This document shows, piece by piece, positions 8,655-17,209 of a stretch of 64,000 bases of DNA. Both the position numbers and the translations under genes were made by a program. This DNA is from Bryobacterales bacterium (GTDB taxonomy: Bacteria; Acidobacteriota; Terriglobia; Bryobacterales; Bryobacteraceae), in assembly GCA_016713735.1 (NCBI GenBank), contig JADJOP010000032.1:62001-126000 (forward strand). The letters run 5' to 3'. Within the stretch, counting starts at the first letter, position 1, and every line of letters begins with the position of its first letter. Below the pieces are notes generated by a model that made no database searches, was not told where the DNA came from, and saw nothing but the letters and a program-made list of their open reading frames with translations.

Positions 8655-9188
8655 ATGAACACGAACAAGATGAACACCAAGAGGAACTGGCTGATCGCGG
8701 CCGGCGCCCTGCTGCTGGCCAGCACACTCACGTTCGCGCAAGGTCCCGGCCGGCCGGGTTTCGGCGGCGGCCCCGGCGGAGGCCCTGGCATGGGCATGGG
8801 TCCGGGGGGTCACGGCGGCCGAGGTGGCATGCTGGGCCCGATGGCCGGCGCGGCTCTCGGCCTCACCGACGCGCAGAAGACGCAGATCCAGGAGATCCAC
8901 ACGGCCACGCAGGCGGCCAACGCTCCTTACTTGGAGCAGATGAAGCCCCTGCGCGATACCGAACTGGCCGCCATCAAGGCCGGCAAGAGCGAGATTGAGC
9001 TGAAGAACCTGGCCCAGGGGATGGCCGTGCTCACCGCCAACATCCATGCGAACCACCTGATCGCCCAGGCCAAGATCTGGAAGCTGCTCACCCCTGAACA
9101 GCAGGCCAAGGCCGACCAGCTCCGCCAGAACATGCGCGACCACTTCGAGCAGCGCGTCGGCGCCCGCGTCGGCCAGCCGAAGAACTAA
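8655..9188 (+). CDS. Spy/CpxP-like periplasmic protein
   Basis: A 177-residue secreted protein. The signal peptide spans about 8-28 (LIAAGALLLASTLTFAQ), followed by a Gly/Pro/Met-rich linker (about 30-65). A helical domain follows with two Spy/CpxP-type repeats: LGLTDAQKTQIQEIH near 74 and KLLTPEQQAKADQLRQNM near 137, the LTxxQ motif family. Spy and CpxP are periplasmic chaperones/regulators; related proteins are also annotated as heavy-metal sensors. It is preceded by AGGAGG (8637-8642), 12 bases before the first ATG; the next ATG, five codons on, is also possible. It is divergent from a Cpx-like kinase/regulator pair, as cpxP is in enterobacteria, so it is the likely target of that system. 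Confidence 0.8.
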   Translation: MNTNKMNTKRNWLIAAGALLLASTLTFAQGPGRPGFGGGPGGGPGMGMGPGGHGGRGGMLGPMAGAALGLTDAQKTQIQEIHTATQAANAPYLEQMKPLRDTELAAIKAGKSEIELKNLAQGMAVLTANIHANHLIAQAKIWKLLTPEQQAKADQLRQNMRDHFEQRVGARVGQPKN

Positions 9189-9212
9189 CACCCAGGACTG
9201 CCCCCTGTACCC

Positions 9213-9260
9213 CGCCGAACGGCCCGCTCCCCGCATAGGGGCGGGCCGTTCGGCGTTTGG
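9213..9260 (+). terminator. Strong hairpin after the Spy/CpxP-like gene
   Basis: A perfect 15-bp inverted repeat: left arm 9213-9227 and right arm 9241-9255, with a 13-base loop that can pair partly. It begins 24 bases after the stop codon. The T-tract is weak (TTTGG), so it may act as an intrinsic or mixed terminator. The next gene starts at 9301, so it separates two transcription units. Confidence 0.65.
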
Positions 9261-9300
9261 CGCGCCACCACACCGTGCCGCCGTGCGATAAGCTGCCTCC

Positions 9301-10152
9301 ATGCGCGGATTCCCCTTGCTCTGTCTGCTCGCCGCCCCGTCGCTCGTGAGCGCCGAAACCATCCCTCTGTGGCCCAACGGCGCCCCCGGCTCGGAAGGGA
9401 AACCCGCGGCGCCTCCCGCCATCCGCACCACTCCCGCCGGCGACCAGGTGATCTCCCACATCCACGCCCCCTCGCTCACCCTTTACCTGCCTCCCAAGGA
9501 CAAGGCCACAGGAGCGGCCGTCATCCTTGCCCCAGGCGGCGGGCACCGTGAACTGTGGTCCACCCACGAAGGCCACAACGAAGCCAAATGGCTCGCTGAA
9601 CGCGGCGTGGCGGCGTTCGTTCTCTATTACAGGCTGGCGCGCGAAAAGGACTCTACCTACTCCGTCGAAGGCCACGCCCTGCCCGACACCCAGCGCGCTG
9701 TCCGCCTTGTCCGCTCACGCGCCAGTGAGTGGGGTGTCAACGCGGCGCGCATCGGCGTGATGGGCTTCTCGGCGGGCGGTGAACTGGCCGCCCTCATCTC
9801 TTACAAGAACGACTCCGGCATCCCCGGCTCGCCCGACCCGATCGACCGCCACCCATCGCGTCCCGACTTCTACGCCCTCATCTACCCGGCCATTCCACGC
9901 GATATGGAGCCGTTCAAGGATATGGTTCCGGCGTTCCTGGCGTGCGGGGAAAACGACCGCACCAACATTTCACAGGGCTTGCCCGAGCTCTACCTGAAGA
10001 TCCGCAAGGCCGGGGCCTCGGCCGAACTGCATGTCTACGCCGGGGTGGGCCACGGCTTCGGATTCCGGCCAACGCTTAAAGGGCCCGTCGCCGGCTGGAT
10101 GGACCGCTTCCACGAATGGCTGGGGGCTCGCGGGTTCCTGGCCCGGCAGTAG
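9301..10152 (+). CDS. Secreted alpha/beta hydrolase (esterase, BD-FAE/acetylxylan-esterase-like)
   Basis: A 283-residue protein with a signal peptide (1-18, ending SLVSA). It shows IPLWPNGAPGS near 21, the start seen in many secreted acidobacterial and planctomycete esterases, and the oxyanion region VILAPGGGH near 74. The nucleophile elbow is GFSAGG with Ser157; the acid is probably in ENDRTN; the His is in GVGHGFGFR near the end. It would hydrolyse ester bonds, likely acetyl groups on polysaccharides or small esters, in the periplasm. It stands alone after the terminator and is convergent with the Solibacter-type secreted protein, 34 bp away. Fold and catalytic residues are clear; substrate is inferred from relatives. 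Confidence 0.85.
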   Translation: MRGFPLLCLLAAPSLVSAETIPLWPNGAPGSEGKPAAPPAIRTTPAGDQVISHIHAPSLTLYLPPKDKATGAAVILAPGGGHRELWSTHEGHNEAKWLAERGVAAFVLYYRLAREKDSTYSVEGHALPDTQRAVRLVRSRASEWGVNAARIGVMGFSAGGELAALISYKNDSGIPGSPDPIDRHPSRPDFYALIYPAIPRDMEPFKDMVPAFLACGENDRTNISQGLPELYLKIRKAGASAELHVYAGVGHGFGFRPTLKGPVAGWMDRFHEWLGARGFLARQ

Positions 10153-10186
10153 CGCGCCGCGTCCTCCCCCCGTTGTGGGCCGCCGC

Positions 10187-12022
10187 TTACGGCGCAATCG
10201 CGATATCCACCTGGTCGTGGAACGCCTCCGGGGTCTCAATCGCGAGGGGTACGCTGGCCCCGCCCGGTGCGCCCTGCGGGATCTCGACGTTCAACTGGTA
10301 GAGCCCGGCAAAGCCCGGTGCGATGCCCTTAAACAGTACCCTCGCCCGCACGCCGCCCACGTAAACATTCACGCTGGCGTTCACGTTGCTGAGCACGGTG
10401 AGCAGCGAAGCCGCCCCATCCGGCACGGGCGGCGTCACGGCGCCGAGCCCCGTGAGATATACCAGCACGACATCGCCGCGCCGCGCGCGGTTCGTGTTCG
10501 ACACCACGGTGAAGTCCGACTTCAGGATCGCCCCAGCGCCATAGCCGGTTTGCGGCAGCGAGAAGACGCCCGGCGCCGTCGCCGCCACGCGCACCTGCAC
10601 CTCCGGCGAGCGCACCCCATCCACGACGGCCACCACACGCGCCGTGCCCGCCGGTGTCGCATAGGGCACGAGCACGCTGATCTGGCTGGGGCTTACGAAA
10701 TAGAGAGGCGACGCCACATCGTTGATCAACACCTGCACGCCGCCGAGCGTGGTGGGAAACGGGAGTCCGGCGGCCACCGTCAAGGCCCGCGCCAGGCGCG
10801 TGCCGAAGAGCGAGACAAAGCCGCCGGGTGACACCGGATTGCCCAGCGGGGCAAAGCTTGCCGCGTTCACCACACCATAGCGGCTGATCGACGGTCCTGT
10901 CGCGGGCGGAGTCTCAGTCAGCGCCCGCACGCCCACGATCAACTCATAGTTGTTGGCGTCCGTGGTCGAGACGCCGGAGGCAACAAAGGCCGTACGGCTG
11001 CCGCCAAACGCCATGCGGTTCAATTCGAGGAATCCGCGGCCATCGGTGTCGAGGGAAAATCGGTTCACACCGCTGAAGTCGACCGGCCCCTCCGGCGTGC
11101 GCACCCTGCGCGCCAGCGTCATCACACCGCCGGCCACATTGGCCGAACCGCTGTGGGCATTGGGGCGCGAACCGTTCACCTGCAAGCCCGCCGTCATGTA
11201 GAGATCCTGCAGCGAGGCCACCGTGGCCCCCGGATCGACCTTCACTCCCACCAGCAAGCCGTGCGCTCCTGGCGCGCGCGTCGAGAGGAGCACGACGTTA
11301 GCCCCCGCTCCCACGGCCAGCGCATGCTGACCGCTCAGCAGCGCCGTCCCCGCCGTAGCGCCCGCGGCGAGGGGAAACAGCACCCCGCCAGAACCATCGG
11401 CATTCACGCTCACCGTCACTCCGGTGATGGCCTGCGACACAGGACGCGTGCCGAGGTTGCTGGCCTGCCCCAGCACACTCACACTCTGCGTCGCCGCCGA
11501 GGGCCGCAGGGAAAAGAAGGTCGCCCGCGAAACAGGCGCCGCCGCCGTCACAAACTCCACTCCGGCCAGGGAAAACTCCCCGCTCACGGCGGCCTGGGTC
11601 AAGCCCTCCGGGACGGGAACGGCCACCAGCAGGTCATAGGTATTGGCCCCCAATTCCACCGAAGAGCCAACCAGCATGCCGCGCCCCAGCCGGGCGGACA
11701 GTTGCGCCCCGGCCCGCTGCGGGTTGCTCAGCGTGACCGCCCCGTTCAGGTTCACCGAATACGTGCCGCTGGCCGTGAAGTTGGTCTCCGCGCCAGCCCC
11801 CACCTTTTGCTGGCCGGCGAACGTGAAGCTGCCGTTGCCGTCAAACGTGGCAATGCCGTAGGCTGACCGCAGATCCTGAAAGACCCCGCCGGCATGCACG
11901 ACAAGGAGATGATGCAAGTGATAGCGCCCGCTGAGCGGACTCACCGGCAAGCCCTGCCCCCACAGCGTTCCCGTCATGGCCAGCGCGGCCACCCATAGCC
12001 CGATCCTGCGCATAGGCATCAT
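10187..12022 (-). CDS. Secreted protein with Solibacter-type C-terminal domain (TIGR03437-like)
   Basis: A 611-residue secreted protein with a signal peptide (hydrophobic IGLWVAALAMTGTLWG). The first ~370 residues are repetitive beta-rich sequence (YHLHHLLVVHAGG, FDGNGSFTFAGQQ, SGTYSVNLNGAVTLSNP, DTDGRGFLELNRM). The last ~230 match the TIGR03437 domain: VVNAASFAPLGNPVSPGGFVSLFG, FPTTLGGVQVLIND, PLYFVSPSQISVLVPY, VYLTGLGAV, GLYQLNVEIPQG. That domain is very common in Solibacter and close relatives and is a useful taxon marker; it is thought to be an extracellular Ig-like module. Three in-frame ATGs lie at 12022, 12019 and 12013; none has a strong ribosome binding site. Function unknown. Confidence 0.85.
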   Translation of the reverse strand: MMPMRRIGLWVAALAMTGTLWGQGLPVSPLSGRYHLHHLLVVHAGGVFQDLRSAYGIATFDGNGSFTFAGQQKVGAGAETNFTASGTYSVNLNGAVTLSNPQRAGAQLSARLGRGMLVGSSVELGANTYDLLVAVPVPEGLTQAAVSGEFSLAGVEFVTAAAPVSRATFFSLRPSAATQSVSVLGQASNLGTRPVSQAITGVTVSVNADGSGGVLFPLAAGATAGTALLSGQHALAVGAGANVVLLSTRAPGAHGLLVGVKVDPGATVASLQDLYMTAGLQVNGSRPNAHSGSANVAGGVMTLARRVRTPEGPVDFSGVNRFSLDTDGRGFLELNRMAFGGSRTAFVASGVSTTDANNYELIVGVRALTETPPATGPSISRYGVVNAASFAPLGNPVSPGGFVSLFGTRLARALTVAAGLPFPTTLGGVQVLINDVASPLYFVSPSQISVLVPYATPAGTARVVAVVDGVRSPEVQVRVAATAPGVFSLPQTGYGAGAILKSDFTVVSNTNRARRGDVVLVYLTGLGAVTPPVPDGAASLLTVLSNVNASVNVYVGGVRARVLFKGIAPGFAGLYQLNVEIPQGAPGGASVPLAIETPEAFHDQVDIAIAP

Positions 12023-13446
12023 TGTAGAGGTTCCCAACCCGTCTGCTCCGAAATCGTTGCGCACTGTCCGTTCTGGGGGGAGGGGCCCGCAACTTGCAAG
12101 CTAAATTCGGAGGGGTCCAGTTCACAAACGCCGATCGCGACTTCTGACGCGTCCTTGCCGCTGGGACCACCATTTACGTTCCCCACTACGTATCCCGCTC
12201 CGTAACAAACAGTTGGACGGGCGGGACCGCTGAGCGAAGAGTTGCTGTACCGCCAGCAATGCAATTCCAGGCGGTTTAGTTTCCAACTCTTTGACTCGGA
12301 GTTGACCAACAGGACGACGAGAGAAACCGGGCGAAGAAGCCATGCAGCGGACCATTGCCCCCAGGTCCTCCCACTGGATCGCTGCCCCGAACGCCGGTTG
12401 TACCGGAGAGGTCGAAGAACCAATCCGCCACCGGCGCTCCGCCTTGATTGCCAACCGTGCCGCCCACGGGTGTCTGCCCGGTTCCTGTCCCGCTTCGGTT
12501 CGGCTCACCGCCGGGGTTGGGTGGTGGAGGAGAGTGTCCGATGGCGGAGTGGAATAGAGACTGCAGCAGTGCCGAATCCTCGCCAGCTGCCTCCTGCCCA
12601 GCTCCAGGCGGACCGGACTCACGATGCCCCGCGTCAATTTCAGGAGCGTGAACATTGATGGCGGACCCAACGCCTTCCACGCCGACTCTGGCCTCTGCGT
12701 GTTCCATACGACTGGTACGCCAGGGGTCTTTCCCTCTGGTTTCTATGCAGCTCTGCAATGTGTTTCAGAGTAGCAGGGATCCCGCCGAGTTGTAACCGGC
12801 GAGACTCAAGGTGAAAGACGCAAGGGCAAAAAACAAAGGGGCGAGTAAGCTTCTCAATAACAGACATATGGAAAGTTACTGTTGTGTTACTGGACCCCGT
12901 GAGTAACATCCATCCATCACACTCTGTTGCCGCCATGGATCGAGATATTTCGATCGAGGGCGTACAGGCAACGGCGATACTGTTCACGAACCAATCAGCA
13001 GTCACGCTGAATTTTGCGGAGCCGCGCCGGGCACCTGCTCGTGAGTGGCAAGCTCACAGCAGGCAATCCGGTCTTGCTTGGGCAGGCGCGGTAATTCCAC
13101 CAGCGAAACTTGGGCGTTTGTGACGCGTTGCGAACCCGTCAAGCACTGGGCAGTAAGGTCTATGAGGAACCACGCTTAGGAAAGTCTCGCCAACCATGGA
13201 AGCTGCTCTTGATGGAAGTTCGGAAGCTAGGCGGAGAGCTGGCTTTGTTTGCCGCCGGTTCTGTGCCGTCCTCCACGGATGTCTTCCCCCACACACGACC
13301 ATTCACGAAGGCCGATGCGGACAACGCTTTAGGGGCGCGGCAAAAGACGGGAACGGAGGCTAAGGTCTTTCTCCCTCCCTATTTTGCCGAAACTCTACTG
13401 TCGCGAACGGGTTCACTTCTGCAGAATGGAGGATTGGGTGGGTCCC
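12023..13446. other. 1.4-kb stretch without an intact gene; possible decayed coding fragments
   Basis: No open frame here has both a believable start and family resemblance, and composition drifts to lower GC between about 12,640 and 13,380. Some short plus-strand stretches read like protein. One is 49 codons from an ATG at 12624 (contains CVFHTTGTPGVFPSGFY). Another, around 12,881-13,092, reads well (KVTVVLLDPVSN, then ATAILFTNQSAVTLNFAEP) and continues only after a frame change (VSGKLTAGNPVLLGQAR). This suggests remnants of one or more genes that lost function, but no family was recognised. The last ~50 bases hold the ribosome binding site of the DUF1549 gene. Confidence 0.4.
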
Positions 13447-15429
13447 ATGAACAGCCAGAATCGACCACTACGTAAGCCGTATTCCCTTGCCGGCGCGGCA
13501 CTTTTCGCCGCGGCCGTGATCGTCACCAACATCGCTCCAGCCCAGCAGGACGATGCGGAACTCCCCCAACACGCCGAATGCGCGCTCTTTACGGAGAAGG
13601 GCGCGGCCATGCGCCGCCATGCGACGCTCGACTCGACGCGCGAGGCCTACAGCCGCTCGGCCATCACGGCGCAGGTCACCTCGTTGCTGAGCACCGCCAA
13701 TCGCGTCGTTCCGGGGGGAAGCCGGACCGACATCGCCCAGCAGCTCGACCAGTTAGGCACGATCGACGCGCATATTTTCAAGACGCTCGCCGACGCCGGC
13801 GTCACGCCCGCCGCACGCACTAGCGACTATGAGTTCATCCGCCGCGCCACGCTTGACCTGACGGGCCGTGTTCCCAAACCGGACGCCGTGGCCGCCTTCG
13901 TCGCAAACCCCGACGCCGCCAAGCGCGCCAAACTGGTCGACGCGCTGCTGGCCAGCCCCGAGTTCACCGACAAGTGGACCATGTTCTTCGGCGACCTGTT
14001 CCGCAACAGCACGCGCAACACGCAGGTGGTGCGCTACCCCGAAGGCCGCAACGCCTTCCACGCCTGGATCAAGCAATCGATCGCCGAGAACAAGTCGTAC
14101 GACAAGATGGCCACCGAGCTGATCGCCTCTGACTCGCCCAACACCTGGGAGCAGGGCGAGGGCAACTGGATCGTCGGCGGATTTGTCACCGGCAGCCCTC
14201 GCGGCGGCCAGGACATCTTCGACCAGCAGGCGGCCAATGTCGCCGAGACCTTCCTCGGCAATGCCCACGTCAACTGCGTTCTGTGCCACGATGGCCGCCG
14301 CCACCTGGACACGCTCAGCGTGTGGGGCAAGCAGGCCACACGGTTGGAAGGGTATGGCATGGCGGCTTTCTTCGCCAAGACCAACATGACGCGGCGCACC
14401 GTCAGCCAGCAGCCGCTGCGCTACTACTGGACCATCACCGACAACACGCGCCTGCCCGACTATCCGCTCAACACCACCACGGGCAACCGTCCCGAGCGCA
14501 AAGCCATCGGCTCCATCACCAATGTGAAACCCACCTATCCCTTCACTGGCGAACAGCCCGCTTCAGGTGAAGACTACCGCGCCGCGCTGGCCCGCATGCT
14601 CGTCAAGGACATCCAGTTTTCGCGCACGATCGTCAACTACCTCTGGAAGGAGATGTTCGGGCGCGGCATCGTCGAACCCGTCAATCAGTTTGACCCGATG
14701 CGCCTCGACCCCGCCGCGCCACCACCCGAAGGCTGGAGCATCCAGCCCACGCATCCGGCGCTGCTCGATGAACTGGCCCGCGATTTCATGGACAACGGGT
14801 ATGACCTGCGCTGGCTCATGAAAGCCATGGCCACCTCCGAGGCTTATCAGTTCAGCTCGTCCTACGCCGGCAATTGGAAGCCTGAGTACGAAAAGCTGTT
14901 CGCGCGCAAACTCGTGCGCCGGCTGTGGGGCGAGGAGGTGCTCGACTCGATCGTACAAATCTCCAACCTCCCTAACCGCATGAACCTTTTCCGCGACGAC
15001 CCCAATCCGCTCCTCTGGGCCATGCAGCTTCCTGAGCCGGCCCTGCCCGGCGGCAACACGGGATCGTTCCTCGATAGCTTCATGCGCGGCAACCGCGACA
15101 CCGAAGAGCGCCGCGCGGACGGCTCTGTGCCGCAGACGCTCAACCTCATGAACGATACGCTCGTGCTGCAGCGCACCAGGGCCAGCGGCACCGGCGCCAC
15201 GGCCAGCTTTGCCCGCCAATTGCTCATCAGGCACGCGCAGGCTTCGCAGAATCAGGCTCTCATTTCCGAGATGTTCCTCACCGTGCTCTCGCGCCCGGCT
15301 ACCGACGCCGAAATGAACACCGCCCTCACCGCCCTTGCTTCCGGCACAACCGCCGCCCAGCGCCAACAGAAAGTGGAGGACCTTCTCTGGGCCCTCTTCA
15401 ACAAAGTCGACTTCGTTTTCAACTACTAA
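13447..15429 (+). CDS. DUF1549/DUF1553 secreted protein with heme site (planctomycete-cytochrome type)
   Basis: A 660-residue protein. Start at 13447, with GGAGGA (13428-13433) 13 bases upstream; it gives a signal-anchor sequence (PYSLAGAALFAAAVIVTNIAPAQ). DUF1549 covers about 110-300 (YEFIRRATLDLTGRVPKPDAVAAFVAN; LLASPEFTDKWTMFFGDLFRN) and contains the c-type heme motif CVLCH (Cys277, Cys280, His281). DUF1553 covers about 370-640 (FSRTIVNYLWKEMFGRGIVEPVNQFDP; HPALLDELARDFMDNGYDLRWLMKAMATSEAYQ). The pair with a DUF1501 gene 19 bp downstream is a recurrent module in Planctomycetes, Verrucomicrobia and Acidobacteria, suspected to act on polysaccharides or sulfated compounds. The activity has not been established. 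Confidence 0.88.
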   Translation: MNSQNRPLRKPYSLAGAALFAAAVIVTNIAPAQQDDAELPQHAECALFTEKGAAMRRHATLDSTREAYSRSAITAQVTSLLSTANRVVPGGSRTDIAQQLDQLGTIDAHIFKTLADAGVTPAARTSDYEFIRRATLDLTGRVPKPDAVAAFVANPDAAKRAKLVDALLASPEFTDKWTMFFGDLFRNSTRNTQVVRYPEGRNAFHAWIKQSIAENKSYDKMATELIASDSPNTWEQGEGNWIVGGFVTGSPRGGQDIFDQQAANVAETFLGNAHVNCVLCHDGRRHLDTLSVWGKQATRLEGYGMAAFFAKTNMTRRTVSQQPLRYYWTITDNTRLPDYPLNTTTGNRPERKAIGSITNVKPTYPFTGEQPASGEDYRAALARMLVKDIQFSRTIVNYLWKEMFGRGIVEPVNQFDPMRLDPAAPPPEGWSIQPTHPALLDELARDFMDNGYDLRWLMKAMATSEAYQFSSSYAGNWKPEYEKLFARKLVRRLWGEEVLDSIVQISNLPNRMNLFRDDPNPLLWAMQLPEPALPGGNTGSFLDSFMRGNRDTEERRADGSVPQTLNLMNDTLVLQRTRASGTGATASFARQLLIRHAQASQNQALISEMFLTVLSRPATDAEMNTALTALASGTTAAQRQQKVEDLLWALFNKVDFVFNY

Positions 15430-15448
15430 CCGCCCGGAGAAAACCACC

Positions 15449-16840
15449 ATGAACAGCCAGCAATTCCGCCGCTTCCTCTCGCGCCACCCGCACTCGCACC
15501 GTTTCTTCTTCGAGCGTCCTCACATCTCGCGCCGCGAACTCTTCCAGTGGCTTGGCGCGGGCGTCACGGGCTCCGTGCTCGCCTCAACGGCGCATGCCAC
15601 CGAGACCGTCTCCACGGCCAGCGTGCAGCCCATCAACAAGGCGAAGAACGTCATCTTCATCCTCTGCTCCGGCGCCATGAGCCACGTCGATACGTTCGAC
15701 TTCAAGTTGACGCCGGACACCCCGGCCGAGTTGATGAAGCCCGAGACGATCAACGGCATCGCCTGGCCCTCCGGCATTATGCCCAAGCTCGGCCAATCGC
15801 TGGGCGATGTCGCCATCGTCCGCTCCGTGCGCAGTTGGGCCCTGCAGCACAACCTCGGCCAGGTATGGGCGCAGATCGGCCGCAACCCCACCGCCGCCCT
15901 CGGCGACATTGCCCCCAACACCGGCTCCATCGTGGCCATTGAGAAGGAGAAGGAGCGCACGGCGGCGCACATCTTCCCGACCTTTCTTGGCCTGAACGCG
16001 GGCGACATGGTCGGCTCGGGCTACCTCAGCTCCGTCTACGCGCCGCTGAAGATCTCGCCGTCCACCAACGGCCTGCCCGACACCACCAACGCCGACGGCC
16101 AGACGCGCTTTGAGAGCAAGTACGCCCTCATGAAGTCCCTCGATGCGCCGCTTCGCGCGGCCTCGCCCACCAACACCGCCTTCGCTGACTACGGAGCTTT
16201 CTACGAAGCAGGCAAGGCGATGATGTTCAACAACACCGTCAACGAGGCGTTCCGCTTTACCACCGACGAAGCCGCCCTCTACGGGACCTCGGGCTTCGGC
16301 AACGCCTGCCTGGTCGCCTTCAAAGTGCTGCGCGCCAACGCCGGCACGCGCTATGTGCAGATCCACTTCGGCGGCTGGGACCACCACCAGGACATCTACT
16401 CCACCGTCGCCGGACGCCTCCCCGCGCTCACCAAACAGCTTGACGACGGCCTCTCGCGCCTGCTGGCCGACCTCAAATCCGCCGGCCTGCTCGACTCCAC
16501 CCTGATCGTCCTGATGAGCGAGTTCGGCCGCACCGTGGGCGCGATCACGGCGCAGGACGGGCGCGACCACTTCCTACAGCAGTTCGCCGTCTTCGCCGGC
16601 GCGGGCATCAAGGGCGGCCGCGCCCTCGGCTCCACCAACGCCGACGGCTCAGCCACCGCCACCCACGCCTGGGCCCAGGAGCGCGATGTCCGGCCCGAGG
16701 ACATCGAAGCCACCATCTACTCCGCCATGGGCATCGATTGGACCACCGTCCGCTACGACGACCCCTTTGGCCGCGGCTTTGAGTACGTGCCGTACGCCAA
16801 GGAAGGCCTCTACGGCCCGCTGCACGAACTCTGGGCCTAA
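15449..16840 (+). CDS. DUF1501 family protein, Tat-exported
   Basis: A 463-residue protein. The start at 15449 follows GGAGA and gives a twin-arginine signal (ISRRELFQWLGAGVTGSVLAS, Arg28-Arg29). DUF1501 belongs to the alkaline-phosphatase/sulfatase superfamily: AKNVIFILCSGAMSHVDTFDFK near 60 replaces the usual metal-site Asp region, then QIHFGGWDHHQDI near 305, LMSEFGRTVGAITAQDGRDHF near 355 and FAGAGIKGGRALGSTNADG near 385. Tat export implies folding, probably with metal, before crossing the membrane. It is the second gene of the DUF1549/DUF1501 module. Hydrolase activity is inferred from fold only. Confidence 0.88.
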   Translation: MNSQQFRRFLSRHPHSHRFFFERPHISRRELFQWLGAGVTGSVLASTAHATETVSTASVQPINKAKNVIFILCSGAMSHVDTFDFKLTPDTPAELMKPETINGIAWPSGIMPKLGQSLGDVAIVRSVRSWALQHNLGQVWAQIGRNPTAALGDIAPNTGSIVAIEKEKERTAAHIFPTFLGLNAGDMVGSGYLSSVYAPLKISPSTNGLPDTTNADGQTRFESKYALMKSLDAPLRAASPTNTAFADYGAFYEAGKAMMFNNTVNEAFRFTTDEAALYGTSGFGNACLVAFKVLRANAGTRYVQIHFGGWDHHQDIYSTVAGRLPALTKQLDDGLSRLLADLKSAGLLDSTLIVLMSEFGRTVGAITAQDGRDHFLQQFAVFAGAGIKGGRALGSTNADGSATATHAWAQERDVRPEDIEATIYSAMGIDWTTVRYDDPFGRGFEYVPYAKEGLYGPLHELWA

Positions 16841-17209
16841 GGCACTGCCGAAGCGGCCCATCACCAACGCCACCCCACCGCCCCGACGCCGATCTTACCC
16901 GCTCCCCACCACCCCAACTTCGCCAGGGCGTTCTGCTCAAAGTTGTGATCAAGTCGGCGCATCGAATTCACCACCCCCTACACCCGTCACCCGCCTCAAC
17001 GCTCCCCTCCCTTCCCAGATCTTCTTCCAGCAAGATAATCTCCGTACCCCCCCCGCCCCTGCCCGCACACCACCAACGCCCCACACACACCGGGGGGGGG
17101 CGACATTCCTATTACCCACCAACAACCGCACAACACCAACGGCCTACGACCGCCGGCCCGGCGAACGCACTCTGGCGCAGGGCCTCAATTTCCGGGTTGG
17201 CTGCCTCGT
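16841..17209. other. Intergenic region, pyrimidine-rich, no gene seen
   Basis: About 370 bases between convergent genes. The plus strand is unusually rich in C and poor in G until a run of nine G at 17092-17100; a matching run of eight C lies at 17047-17054, so a C/G hairpin with a ~37-base loop is possible. This could help end transcription of the DUF1501 gene, but it lacks a T-tract. Open frames here are by-products of the biased composition. Confidence 0.4.

Noticed and set aside
12276..12758. PEP-CTERM-like sorting signal (HAPEID in a minus-strand frame)
   Set aside because: The motif is not followed by a hydrophobic helix and basic end, and the frame lacks other protein-like content.
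12640..13302. Small minus-strand genes in the 12.6-13.3 kb region
   Set aside because: Frames of 80-120 codons here have no start signal, signal peptide or family resemblance. The plus strand gives the more protein-like fragments.
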